Part shown: positions 40,201-49,251 of the stretch, one piece after another
Layout: each line of letters starts with the position of its first letter
Position numbering within the stretch: the first letter of the stretch is position 1
DNA from: Lentisphaerae bacterium GWF2_45_14
GTDB lineage: Bacteria > Verrucomicrobiota > Lentisphaeria > Victivallales > GWF2-45-14
DNA: 64,000 nt
Assembly (NCBI GenBank): GCA_001804785.1
Contig: MHBG01000021.1
Location: 1 to 64,000, forward strand
Reading direction: 5' to 3'
Made by a program: the position numbers and the translations under genes
The notes under the pieces: model-generated
The model's input: the letters and a program-made list of their open reading frames with translations, nothing else
Told to the model about the DNA's origin: nothing
Database searches by the model: none

Positions 40201-41128
40201 CGCATATGTGTGTCCTAATTCAAGCTCCTACCGGGATTTCTATATGTGGAAACTTGAAAAGGCCCTTGAAGAAATGAAAATCAAGAACCTGTACTTTGAT
40301 TTAGGTGTTCCGCGGGGCTGCTACAATAAAGAGCACAAGTGTGGATGGTATGACGATAACAGCACACTGTGCGAGACTTATAATATACTTGGGACACGCG
40401 AGCTTGCCAAAAGGATTTACACGCTTCTGAAACAACGCAATCCTGACGCTCTTCTGATGAACCATATGACGGAAGAACCCGTTATGCCGGTACTGGCATT
40501 TGCCGACATGCTGGCTGATGGAGAAAACTACTGCCAGCAGATTGCGGAAAAAGAGTCGTACTATGACATTTTCACTTCGGACCTCTTCCGCGCAGCATAT
40601 ATGAGCCGGCAGTGGGGTCCCATATCGACATTCATTCCCCAATTCCAACGAAGTTCCATGTCCTATAGGCCGGAGAGAACCAAATTCTGGAAAAGCCCTG
40701 AAGCAAAAAAGCCGATAGATCACTTTATTGGTTACATGCTTCTTCATGATGGGGTGGCATGGCCCAGCTTTGGAGTATCTCTCAAAGATATATGGAAAAT
40801 GCAGGATGATTTTGGATGGGATGAAAAAGTAGAGTTCCTGCCTTACTGGGAGAAAAATAATCCGGTAAAATTAAAAGCAGATTCCGAGAAAATAATGGCT
40901 TCGGCTTACAGCAGACCAGGAAAACTTATGATTGTGGTAATGAATGATACCGATTATGAGAAAGATGTTGAAATCCAGGTTGATATGGCAAAATTATTTC
41001 CAGAAAAGAAGGAGACGGCCATGAAAGTATTCAATCCTCTTGATGGAAAGAATGTAAACTTTGAAAATAACCGGATAAAATTGAAAATGGCGCCCCGGGG
41101 ATTCAGTGTGATTGAAATAAATCAATAG
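37241..41128 (+). CDS. large secreted multidomain protein: LamG-like + CBM9-like + glycosidase-like region
   Basis: Signal peptide; LamG-like VLLWVQPVDWTG...LKLYVNGELVKTEKM...IDEVEIYDVALSGKDI; CBM9-like VVDGVINEGEYAFSGCGF...DDSLWTDDSIEIFL; C-terminal barrel-like LKWYKGKEILWYLAIYAATPFSPEWPYW...KIKNLYFDLGVPRGCYN. Confidence 0.75.
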   Translation: MSLKNLFFLGIMSFVFSNSVVLRGSEPIFSASFDKTFTAEKAAGNPIGSVGEEVNLETMDIYLKKGVAGRALLTGISDDGKKSLCCKFKAEKNIKIEQGTVLLWVQPVDWTGTDKNFHIFFEAENENVKDRFLIYKYFNSDELTFLIGPAERNGEHFNWNIARTSIKNWKPDEWYFIACSWDKENLKLYVNGELVKTEKMKEPLKGGPFKDFGIGGLRPGDWENATGKTLIDEVEIYDVALSGKDIFKQWEKYKVSTAQALPEIVLGQAAKTVVDGVINEGEYAFSGCGFYGMDGKLATEQSRYFLNYDAENIYVGVTTPVVGKLRSECSTRDDSLWTDDSIEIFLMPKTSSSSYFQLVFNTKGALYDSEKNNASWNAGKFPIVNKVTEKEWVFEISIPFKELKTESPGLNEKWKINICRTYSELKLFTAISPVKNGYHDFNNFVSLCFNPDAPLLNFRSIGNIFSSNLNLALEIKNKSSDNKDFEVLVELDENGKKSVNFNEKYQVAGGKSCQVSVKKEDFGVDGVLKIDLNSSSYGKLYRAEFPFSKILPMMVRFIYTDIKNQILKANIKFNSMLFKDNLNMRLRMLDSNGKACAEKIYNPDSQIYEADLDISGLKPGDYSLEIASIDKDDNPVCSYQRLFNKPSIPAPWAANKIGISDLIPPPWIPMKVNGTEISCWGREYIFDKTILPSEIISKGKKMLAAPMRFSSVQSGKAIQYSPGTVKYTDCKDNEVRLEAFSETEGINFKSRVSMEYDGFMWIEVELSPASGAPVKIDNLALEIPLKPEFATLVHNCEKGYNFRYEGDGSTGSVPSEGWRKNIFKKPVFWVGNEDAGIQWFAEEMSGWSVKDKGKSAEIIPGEKETIVKINIIDNPLEIKGIRKFAFGIQATPVRPINKNWRRLRVDNEVRAWFPWTDLFNYPDSKSADKKKIETQLKWYKGKEILWYLAIYAATPFSPEWPYWAMEWEKIPPQMGDIMYPDSREWAAAYVCPNSSSYRDFYMWKLEKALEEMKIKNLYFDLGVPRGCYNKEHKCGWYDDNSTLCETYNILGTRELAKRIYTLLKQRNPDALLMNHMTEEPVMPVLAFADMLADGENYCQQIAEKESYYDIFTSDLFRAAYMSRQWGPISTFIPQFQRSSMSYRPERTKFWKSPEAKKPIDHFIGYMLLHDGVAWPSFGVSLKDIWKMQDDFGWDEKVEFLPYWEKNNPVKLKADSEKIMASAYSRPGKLMIVVMNDTDYEKDVEIQVDMAKLFPEKKETAMKVFNPLDGKNVNFENNRIKLKMAPRGFSVIEINQ

Positions 41129-41166
41129 CTCATAAAAATGCCAGAAACCAAAACGGAATAATTATT

Positions 41167-42285
41167 ATGCGTTCGCAATTAGATTTTGCTGATAATATAT
41201 ATCATGTGTCAGGAGCTATAACCGAAAAAACTTCCGGATGGCAATTCATTCCTTCTACCAATTCCGGAGGAAATTCTTACAATGCGGCCGAGGGATATTA
41301 TCCGGACAAGGGAGGACAATTATTAGGCCCGCCGATTCCTTGTGGTGAATTCGAATTTTACAAGTTAAGTTTTGACGTAAAGGCATCAGAAAATTGTCAC
41401 TGGGGAGTATCTTTTTATGACAATGCCGGTAATAGGATTGTTGCTGATGTTTATTCATCTGTATTTGGCGACGATAAGAAACAGCACTACGAACAGATTG
41501 TTTACGGCAGGGAAAATTCTGCAAATATGAGGTCATTTTTCCAGTCAGTAAAGGGAATGGATGTTTGGGATTTAAGGATTATTAAAATATCCCCGGACGA
41601 AACTTCTTCTTGGTGCGATGAACTTTATAAAACTCTACCCAGTTTATCCTATATTCCGGCTCATGACAGATTGAAAAAACTGCCCAAGACGATGGATGCT
41701 ATGAAAACGGGAAAGGCATGGCGGATAGTGATGCTTGGCGATAGCATCGTAAATGATACATTTAATTCCAATTTCCAAGCGTTGCTGCTGAGACTCTACC
41801 CAAAAGCGGATTTGAAATTCATATGTTCTGTGCGCGGTTCAACAGGGTGCTGGTATTATAGAGAACCTGGTCAGTTTAAAGCTTATGTGACAGATTTGAA
41901 ACCCGACCTGCTTGTAATCGGCGGGATATCTCACCGGAATGATATTTACGCAATTCGTGAAGTGATCGAGACGACCAAAAGAGACGTTGGCTGCGAAATA
42001 ATGCTTTTATCAGGGCCTCTTGGAAAAGACTGGCGGAAAAGTGATTCAGCGGATTTGAACGGGGAATTTTCTGTACAAACGTGGAATATTGATCCATTTG
42101 CGAAAAAACAGATGGATCTTGCGTCGGAATTGGATATTGAATACTTTGATATTTCAACCATCTGGAATAATTATCTCGGAGCTTCCAGAAAACCCCCGCA
42201 ATGGTTCCATCGTGATGTTCTTCATGGGAATGACAGGGGAAAACAGATACTTGGAAGAATTTTAGAAGCATATTTCTCAAGATAA
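41167..42285 (+). CDS. SGNH/GDSL hydrolase family protein with N-terminal beta-sandwich-like region
   Basis: VMLGDSIVNDTFNSNFQALL; DLLVIGGISHRNDI; HRDVLHGNDRGKQILGRIL. Confidence 0.75.
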   Translation: MRSQLDFADNIYHVSGAITEKTSGWQFIPSTNSGGNSYNAAEGYYPDKGGQLLGPPIPCGEFEFYKLSFDVKASENCHWGVSFYDNAGNRIVADVYSSVFGDDKKQHYEQIVYGRENSANMRSFFQSVKGMDVWDLRIIKISPDETSSWCDELYKTLPSLSYIPAHDRLKKLPKTMDAMKTGKAWRIVMLGDSIVNDTFNSNFQALLLRLYPKADLKFICSVRGSTGCWYYREPGQFKAYVTDLKPDLLVIGGISHRNDIYAIREVIETTKRDVGCEIMLLSGPLGKDWRKSDSADLNGEFSVQTWNIDPFAKKQMDLASELDIEYFDISTIWNNYLGASRKPPQWFHRDVLHGNDRGKQILGRILEAYFSR

Positions 42286-42332
42286 AATCAGCCTCGTTAA
42301 GATTTTTTTTACATGCAGGGAAAGAGTTTTGG

Positions 42333-42406
<74 letters not shown>

Positions 42407-42712
42407 TTACCCTTTTCATCGTTGCCAGTCTTATAAAATAGTTTATTTTCTCCAAAAATAAATGGCAATTTCAAAAAGTTAATGATAAGCCCCTGCCTGA
42501 TGATGTTTTAATAGCTTGACTTCTAAAAGGTTATAATTTTTTTGAAAAAAGTATAATTGATGCTATATGTAATTACGGTAGGGGAAAAAGATTTCGAAAA
42601 TCTGTTCGACAATAAAATGGGGAAGACGAAAGCTGGGGACGGCCTTAGAATATCCGTACCAATGCGGGAGCATTGTCTAAAAATTTTAAATTATAAAAAA
42701 CGGAGAGGCCCA

Positions 42713-43897
42713 ATGCCTGTCGATATAGTCAATGAAGTAAAAAAACTGGAAGATAAAAAGGAAGAATGGCGCAATGCCGTCTCCTCTTCAAGGGAAATGA
42801 TACTTTCCAATCTAGCTATGATTTCACAAATACCGGCTCCGACATTTGAGGAAAAAAACAGATCAGAATTGATTATAGAGCGTTTTTCAGAATGCGGAGT
42901 GGCAGAGCCTGAGACCGACGAAATGTATAACGGATGCGGCATGTTGTATGGGACAACTGGAGAACGTAACATTTTGATTACTACTCACATGGATAATAAT
43001 TTTGATCAATTCGTTGATCAGAATATATCCATAACTGAGCACCGGATTTTCGGGGCAGGAACCCCCGAGGATAACCTGGCACTTGCGGTACTTTGTACAC
43101 TGCATGATATTTTTTCGAGGGCGGATTTCAAACTAAAAAGCAATATATCTCTTCTTGCAACAACCAGATTTAATGGACGCGGCGATTTTTCCGGTATACG
43201 GCACTATATGAAAAATTGCAGGAAAAGACCGGATTATGTCATAAACCTTTCTGGAATAACTCTTGGTCAGCTAGACTATTTTACCCTGAGCCGTATAAGG
43301 TGTGACATAACAGTGGAACGCGGCAACTTTTATGAAAGTCCGTGGCTGAGCGGAAGCGGTAACAGCACCATAATCGTGGCTAATGAAATAATTAATTCAA
43401 TACTTAGGATACCACTTCCAAGAAAACCCAAAAGCCTCATTAATATTGGAATGATAAAGGGCGGGGAACGTTTCAGCACAATAAGCCGCCAGACTGTTTT
43501 CCGGCTGGAGGTTTTAAGTGAGGATGATAGCATAACGGATTCTGTAATAGGCAACATTCAGGATAATTGTACCGATATTGGTGCGAAGTTTGGCGCGGAC
43601 GTGAAACTGGAGTTTTTCGGACGCCATCACGCTAAAGGTTTAACTTGCAGTCATCCCATGATTAAATGCGCCGCGGAAATCATAAACTCAATAGGAAGCC
43701 GGCCAACCATGAATTTTATCAATTCCGAAATATCTGTCGCTCTTGCGGAAGGAATTCCATCGCTGAATCTCGGGCTTACGACAGGCGAGGGAGGACTTGG
43801 CGGAAAATCATATATTGATATAAAACCTATCAAGGACGGTATAGTTCAGCTAATGATGTTGATAAATTTAATAGACAATGGAATTTGTGATGAATAA
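42713..43897 (+). CDS. M20/M28-like metallopeptidase-fold protein, active site apparently degenerate
   Basis: NILITTHMDNNFDQ, FGAGTPEDNLALAVL, SLLATTRFNGRGDFSGIRHYM; start MPVDIVNEV after GGAG-type RBS. Confidence 0.7.
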   Translation: MPVDIVNEVKKLEDKKEEWRNAVSSSREMILSNLAMISQIPAPTFEEKNRSELIIERFSECGVAEPETDEMYNGCGMLYGTTGERNILITTHMDNNFDQFVDQNISITEHRIFGAGTPEDNLALAVLCTLHDIFSRADFKLKSNISLLATTRFNGRGDFSGIRHYMKNCRKRPDYVINLSGITLGQLDYFTLSRIRCDITVERGNFYESPWLSGSGNSTIIVANEIINSILRIPLPRKPKSLINIGMIKGGERFSTISRQTVFRLEVLSEDDSITDSVIGNIQDNCTDIGAKFGADVKLEFFGRHHAKGLTCSHPMIKCAAEIINSIGSRPTMNFINSEISVALAEGIPSLNLGLTTGEGGLGGKSYIDIKPIKDGIVQLMMLINLIDNGICDE

Positions 43898-44873
43898 ATT
43901 AAATAAATGGCTCAAGGAAAGAACATTCCACTACAGGGACTTTGATTTAAATGAGCTCGTAAGGCTCAAAAAGGAGAAAAACCTTAAAATAAGTCTATGT
44001 TTCCCTACCTTTAATGAAGAGAAGACGATAGGCAAGTCTATAGTGATAATGAAGTCGGAACTTATGGACCGCTATCCGCTCATTGATGAGATTGCTGTGG
44101 TTGATTCCGGTTCCAGTGACAATACCTGCACGATAGCCGCCAAATTTGGCGCGGCGACATATGCCGCGTCCGACTTTTTGAAGGAGGAGGGCGAGGCGAG
44201 GGGAAAAGGAGAAAATCTCTGGAAGGCATTATATCTGCTTAAGGGCGATATTATCGTTTTTGTAGATGCCGATATATCGAATATACACCACCGCTTTGCT
44301 TATGGACTGATAGGGCCGCTTCTTATGAATGATTCCATAAAATTTGCAAAGGCGTTCTATAACAGGCCTTTTAAAAATGCTAAAGGGATGGCGCCATCCG
44401 GAGGAGGCCGAGTTACGGAAATTCTGATAAGACCGTTATTTTCACAATTTTTTCCGGAACTGACGGGAGTCATTCAGCCGCTTTCCGGAGAATATGCCGG
44501 GTACAGGGATATTTTTGAGCAGATAAGTTTTCCTGTTGGTTACGGTGTTGAAACTGGAATGCTTATAGATATATATAAAAAATGGGGTCTTGACACTATA
44601 GCCCAGACTAATCTAGATTTGAGGGTGCACAGGAATCAGGACATAATTTCTCTTGGGAAAATGTCTTTCGGCATATTACAGATATTCTGGAATAGACTCA
44701 AGGAATGCAATAAAAATTTTTCAATGGAGCCTAATTCACTTATACTGAGGCAGATGGAAGCACTTGCAGCCGGAAATTACGAGGTGAGGGAAACTGAGAT
44801 AAGGGAACATGAGCGCCGTCCGATGATAGAGGTTAAGGCATATCAGATACTTAGAGGGAAGGCTCTAAAGTGA
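43878..44873 (+). CDS. glucosyl-3-phosphoglycerate synthase-like GT (GT81-like)
   Basis: ISLCFPTFNEEKTIGKSIVIMKSELMDRYPLIDEIAVVDSGSSDNTCTIAAKFGA; GKGENLWKALYLLKGDIIVFVDADI; GVIQPLSGEYAGYRDIFEQISFPVGYGVETGMLIDI. Confidence 0.88.
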   Translation: MEFVMNKLNKWLKERTFHYRDFDLNELVRLKKEKNLKISLCFPTFNEEKTIGKSIVIMKSELMDRYPLIDEIAVVDSGSSDNTCTIAAKFGAATYAASDFLKEEGEARGKGENLWKALYLLKGDIIVFVDADISNIHHRFAYGLIGPLLMNDSIKFAKAFYNRPFKNAKGMAPSGGGRVTEILIRPLFSQFFPELTGVIQPLSGEYAGYRDIFEQISFPVGYGVETGMLIDIYKKWGLDTIAQTNLDLRVHRNQDIISLGKMSFGILQIFWNRLKECNKNFSMEPNSLILRQMEALAAGNYEVRETEIREHERRPMIEVKAYQILRGKALK

Positions 44874-46207
44874 AGCTTCTCATACTGCACCATCATTCAA
44901 GGGAAGGTGGAGTCAACAGGATAATAAGTTCACAGATTGAATCACTTTTATCTGCCGCACCCGGAATTGATATAACTCTTTTAACCGGGGAAATTCCACT
45001 TGTAGGGGGGATTCATCCAAAAAATGTTAACATGGAGCTTTTTCCCCCTATATTTTACATGGAAAAGGCTGGAAAAGCGTCTTGTCACAATTTACTTGAT
45101 TCTATAATGCGACGACTTTCTGTTCCGGCACTTTCCGAAGATACAGTCATCCATGTTCATAATGCGTCTCTTGGTAAAAATCCAGTACTGACTTATGCAC
45201 TTTACCTTTTGGCTCGTAAAGGGGCCAGAATATTTAATCATTGCCATGATTTTGCTGATGACGGAAGGCCGGAAAATATGAGTTTTCTTTCGGATGTAAT
45301 AGAAGGAACTTTTTCTGAGAAGCTTTCGGATGTACTTTATCCCTCTTTTTCAAATATTTTTTATGGTGTGCTTAATTCAAGGGACTATTCTTTTTTAAAG
45401 GCGAAGCTGCCGGAGTCTTCCGCACTTTTTCTGCTTCCTAATCCCGTTCACTTTCACCGAAATTTTCCGGATGCCGGAAGAAAGGCGGAGCTCAGGGATA
45501 TCTTTTCGAGGCTCACCGGGGCGGATATGTCGAAAAAACTTGTAACGTACCCGGTTCGTGCGATAAGGCGTAAAAATATTGGCGAATTTGTGCTTCTCGC
45601 CGCGCTCTTCGGCGATACTGCAAATTTTCAGATAACGCTAGACCCGCTTAATGAAAATGAAAGGGAAAATTATTTGGAATGGAAGGAATTCAGCGATATT
45701 AACGGGCTGAATGTTATTTTCGGAATGGGACGTGTTATGAAATTTCAAGATATCCTTCTTATTACGGATTTCTGCGCCACCACCAGCGTCAAGGAGGGTT
45801 TCGGCATGGCATTTCTGGAACCTTGGCTTTTTCGCCTGCCTGTTGTCGGAAGAAGAATAGATTATGTTACGAATGACTTTATCAATGAGGGCATTGTCCT
45901 TGACAGGCTTTATGACAAACTTGAGATTCCCTCGGAAAATGGACCCGTTGACTTTCCACATCTTTCAAGGGAAGAGCAAATGGCCTTTATAAAACGCATT
46001 AGTAATGATGCATCGGTAAGGGATTCATTCTTTGGGAAAAACCGATTTCTGAAGGATCTTTTTAAAACAGTTCCTCCGGAGCTTATAGAAAAAAACCGCA
46101 GGAAAGTAATGATGAATTATTCAGTTGAATCATATGGAGAAAAGCTTTATGAAATATATAAAAGAATGCTTGACGGCGTTCCGGGAACTTTCCCCGCTGC
46201 CAGTTGA
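44870..46207 (+). CDS. glycosyltransferase, GT4-like
   Basis: HHHSREGGVNRIISSQIESLLS; VTYPVRAIRRKNIGEFVLLAALFG; ATTSVKEGFGMAFLEPWLFRLPVVGRRI; ATGA overlap with previous gene. Confidence 0.82.
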   Translation: MKLLILHHHSREGGVNRIISSQIESLLSAAPGIDITLLTGEIPLVGGIHPKNVNMELFPPIFYMEKAGKASCHNLLDSIMRRLSVPALSEDTVIHVHNASLGKNPVLTYALYLLARKGARIFNHCHDFADDGRPENMSFLSDVIEGTFSEKLSDVLYPSFSNIFYGVLNSRDYSFLKAKLPESSALFLLPNPVHFHRNFPDAGRKAELRDIFSRLTGADMSKKLVTYPVRAIRRKNIGEFVLLAALFGDTANFQITLDPLNENERENYLEWKEFSDINGLNVIFGMGRVMKFQDILLITDFCATTSVKEGFGMAFLEPWLFRLPVVGRRIDYVTNDFINEGIVLDRLYDKLEIPSENGPVDFPHLSREEQMAFIKRISNDASVRDSFFGKNRFLKDLFKTVPPELIEKNRRKVMMNYSVESYGEKLYEIYKRMLDGVPGTFPAAS

Positions 46208-47054
46208 GTCGTTCAATTCCTTTAGAACAAGTCCGAGGCGCAGTGTAAAGGCATTGATATTTGATATTTATGGTACTTTGCTTATATCAGGGTCAGGGGA
46301 CGTTTTTAGCGATGAAGTGAATCCCGCCGAAATACTTGAAGTCTTGCTCCGCAGTGGAATAAAGGTGGTTTCCGGAAATCCGGAAGAGGCTGCTTCTGAG
46401 GCCCTTTCGCTGTTTAAAATGATAATAAACGAATCTCAGAAGGAAGCCAGATCAGCAGGAATAGTACATTCTGAAATAGATATAAGGGAAATATGGGACG
46501 ATGTTATTTTAAAGATGACATCGAAGGGCATTCTCGCCCTTGGGCATGATTATTCAAGTGAAAAACTTTCCTTCTATTTCGAGGCTGTGACCAATCCAGT
46601 TTTTCCGATGCCCGGAATGAAAAAACTTATAAGAAAACTAGATAAAAAAAATAAGGTACTTGGAATAGTATCGAACGCACAATTTTATACTCCAGTGATA
46701 ATGAACTATTTCGTCAACGGGGAGATTCATGACGGGAACGATATATCGCCTTTTAAGAAAAGTCTTATAAAGTATTCTTTTCTGGAACGCCGCTCAAAAC
46801 CGGACGAGACTATGTTCAATTCCATACGCGATACGCTGATGAACAATTTCAATATAAGTCCCGGCGAGACCCTTTTTGTCGGGAATGATATGTTTAAAGA
46901 TATTTATCCAGCATCGAAAGTCGGCTTTAAAACAGTTCTTTTTGCGGGAGACGGTCGTTCCTTGCGGCTGAGAGAGGATAAAGAGGAGGTGAAAGGTCTT
47001 AACCCTGATTACGCAGTGGGTGATCTTGAATCAATTCTGAAGATAATAGAATGA
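46149..47054 (+). CDS. HAD superfamily hydrolase (DxYGT type)
   Basis: KALIFDIYGTLLISG; LGIVSNAQFY; RRSKPDETMF; LFVGNDMFKDIYPASKVGFKTV; start uncertain (46125 or 46149). Confidence 0.85.
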   Translation: MKYIKECLTAFRELSPLPVESFNSFRTSPRRSVKALIFDIYGTLLISGSGDVFSDEVNPAEILEVLLRSGIKVVSGNPEEAASEALSLFKMIINESQKEARSAGIVHSEIDIREIWDDVILKMTSKGILALGHDYSSEKLSFYFEAVTNPVFPMPGMKKLIRKLDKKNKVLGIVSNAQFYTPVIMNYFVNGEIHDGNDISPFKKSLIKYSFLERRSKPDETMFNSIRDTLMNNFNISPGETLFVGNDMFKDIYPASKVGFKTVLFAGDGRSLRLREDKEEVKGLNPDYAVGDLESILKIIE

Positions 47055-47069
47055 CTTGAAGGAGTACTT

Positions 47070-48527
47070 ATGAACATTAGAAATCTTAAAATCGGAATAA
47101 TACACTCGATAGTCGGTAAAAACGATGGTGTTTCAATCGTGATTGATCAAACCGTTACAGCTATGATGGAGCATATGGATATTGCGTTAGGGAATTTCTA
47201 TTTTCTGGCGGCATATGCCCCCCCGAGATTCAATACAGCCCTTGATGAAATATTCTGGCATAAGAATGACGTCAATCGTCTTGCCGTAAAATACTTTTCC
47301 GATCCGTTCCCGCCGCCTGGCATTGATTCGGCTTTGGCAGGCGGAGCCCTGCGAACCAAGATGGTGATAGAGCAGTGGATAAAGGAAAATGAAATAGACC
47401 TGATAATAGCGCATAATACGAGTCATCCGTATAATTTCACGACAGCTGTAGGACTCGGCGCACTTATTGAAGAGCTTAGAGGCAGGGATATAAGCTGGCC
47501 CAAGTGCCTTGTCTGGTGGCATGATTCATTTTATGAGAGGCCTGCTTTTTTAAATCCTGGTCCGGCTGTGGAAAAGTACCTGAAATATATTCCAGGAGCC
47601 CATAACGATGGAATCATATTCATAAATTCGAAGCAGCCAGGACTGGCTAAAACATACCTCGCAAAATATACTCCCGAGCTTGATGTCGAAAAATATATAA
47701 AGTTGAGGACTGCGGTAATTCCAAATACCTGCGATATTCAGTGGGACTGGAAAAGCGATTCCTGGGATTCCGAAAAACTTATTTATCCGCCGCTGCAACA
47801 ATATAATTCCACCTTTTTCCGAGATTGCGGGCTTGATGAAATTATTAAAAATCGCTCCCTGGATCCAGATGCTGCTGTTTTCCTTCTGCAGCATACAAGG
47901 ATAGTGCCCAGAAAGAGAATTGATATTGCCATAGATTTTGCATTCCGACTTTCCGCAAGATTCCGTTCGGCAAACCAGAAACGTTTCATTGTTCTATTGT
48001 TTTCCGGACATTCGGGAGATGAACAGGCCTCACACCTTGAATTTCTTCAGGAGCATTACCGTAAGAGGTCTGGGGAGAACCCGCTTGATGAAGTTATTAT
48101 TGTCTATGGTGAAAAATGTATATTGTCTTCCAAAGACATAATAGTGGATAGAAAATTCTATGATTTTTCTGAAATTCCTTCAGTGATTGCGGCACGCGGC
48201 GGAATGGGGACTTACTTCAGCGAAATAGAAGGTTTTGGCAACAATCTTCTTGAAATGGTTAAATCTGCACTGCCCGTGATAATAAATGAATACGAAATAT
48301 ATGAAAGCGATATCAAAAAATACGGCTTCAATTTCCCTTCCGTAAAGAATTGTAGTATTACCGATGAATCCGTTGAGGAATCATTCAAGCTACTGACTGA
48401 CATAAGGTACAGAAATTCAGTAGTAAAACACAATCTTCAAATACTTGAAAGAGAGCTTTCGCACAAGGTGATAGCGGAAAATCTCGAAGGAATCGTTTCC
48501 AGGATAATCATGATGGATTCCGTTTGA
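47070..48527 (+). CDS. glycosyltransferase, GT4-like
   Basis: IIHSIVGKNDGVSIVIDQTV; LLQHTRIVPRKRIDIAIDFAFRL; GMGTYFSEIEGFGNNLLEMVKSALPVIINEYEIY. Confidence 0.82.
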   Translation: MNIRNLKIGIIHSIVGKNDGVSIVIDQTVTAMMEHMDIALGNFYFLAAYAPPRFNTALDEIFWHKNDVNRLAVKYFSDPFPPPGIDSALAGGALRTKMVIEQWIKENEIDLIIAHNTSHPYNFTTAVGLGALIEELRGRDISWPKCLVWWHDSFYERPAFLNPGPAVEKYLKYIPGAHNDGIIFINSKQPGLAKTYLAKYTPELDVEKYIKLRTAVIPNTCDIQWDWKSDSWDSEKLIYPPLQQYNSTFFRDCGLDEIIKNRSLDPDAAVFLLQHTRIVPRKRIDIAIDFAFRLSARFRSANQKRFIVLLFSGHSGDEQASHLEFLQEHYRKRSGENPLDEVIIVYGEKCILSSKDIIVDRKFYDFSEIPSVIAARGGMGTYFSEIEGFGNNLLEMVKSALPVIINEYEIYESDIKKYGFNFPSVKNCSITDESVEESFKLLTDIRYRNSVVKHNLQILERELSHKVIAENLEGIVSRIIMMDSV

Positions 48528-48543
48528 CAGTGTATCGCCTCTA

Positions 48544-49251
48544 TCACTTTAATGGACGTATGTAAATAGTCCCTCGGCTCTGTTCTTTGTCCTTTCCGGG
48601 CGAAAAAGCACTTATAGCCATTCCGGGAGGATTTGCCCTGTAAAAGACTTCGCCTGTTCCTCCAAGCCCGGAAGCCTTTTGCCCCAGAGCTTTCCAGCCG
48701 GAGGATTCCAGTGAAGTTTTTATATCATTTAAAGCCGAATCACTGTCTTCTGCACCAACCATAAATGATCCGAAATATGAGTCCCGTTCCGCGAAGTACA
48801 TATAGTTTACCATTTCTGCTCCTGCCGGCAATGGGATCTGACGCGGCCATGTGAATGTTTTAGGGAGCTTTACAGGGAGTTCCATCGTGAATGCTAGAAG
48901 AGTGCCCGGAGCGGCATGGACAAGGAGTATCTTTCTCTGTTTATCGTCCCCTAATGGAATTACTATGAGAGTCGAGTCCGGCCCCGGATGTATTCTTGGT
49001 GCGGGCCTTCTTTTCTTCATACGCTCGATAAGTTCTCTTATATCTGCATCAACTATGCTCAAGGTGAGATTAAGTCTGAGCCCATTTATCTCTACCGTTT
49101 CATCCCATAATTTCTTCTGTTCCGGAATTTCCTGTCCTGTTCCCGAAGACGATTTCCGTGAAAATGGCCACAGTGAAAAAACGTCGGCTCCGACCTCGGT
49201 GAATGCGCCGGTCAGGAGCGCAAAAGAAAGGGCATATCCCAAAAACTTCAA
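48544..49251 (-). CDS. secreted hypothetical protein
   Basis: Signal peptide MKFLGYALSFALLTGAFTEVGADVFS; last gene of the ABC-2-like locus. Confidence 0.65.
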   Translation of the reverse strand: MKFLGYALSFALLTGAFTEVGADVFSLWPFSRKSSSGTGQEIPEQKKLWDETVEINGLRLNLTLSIVDADIRELIERMKKRRPAPRIHPGPDSTLIVIPLGDDKQRKILLVHAAPGTLLAFTMELPVKLPKTFTWPRQIPLPAGAEMVNYMYFAERDSYFGSFMVGAEDSDSALNDIKTSLESSGWKALGQKASGLGGTGEVFYRANPPGMAISAFSPGKDKEQSRGTIYIRPLK

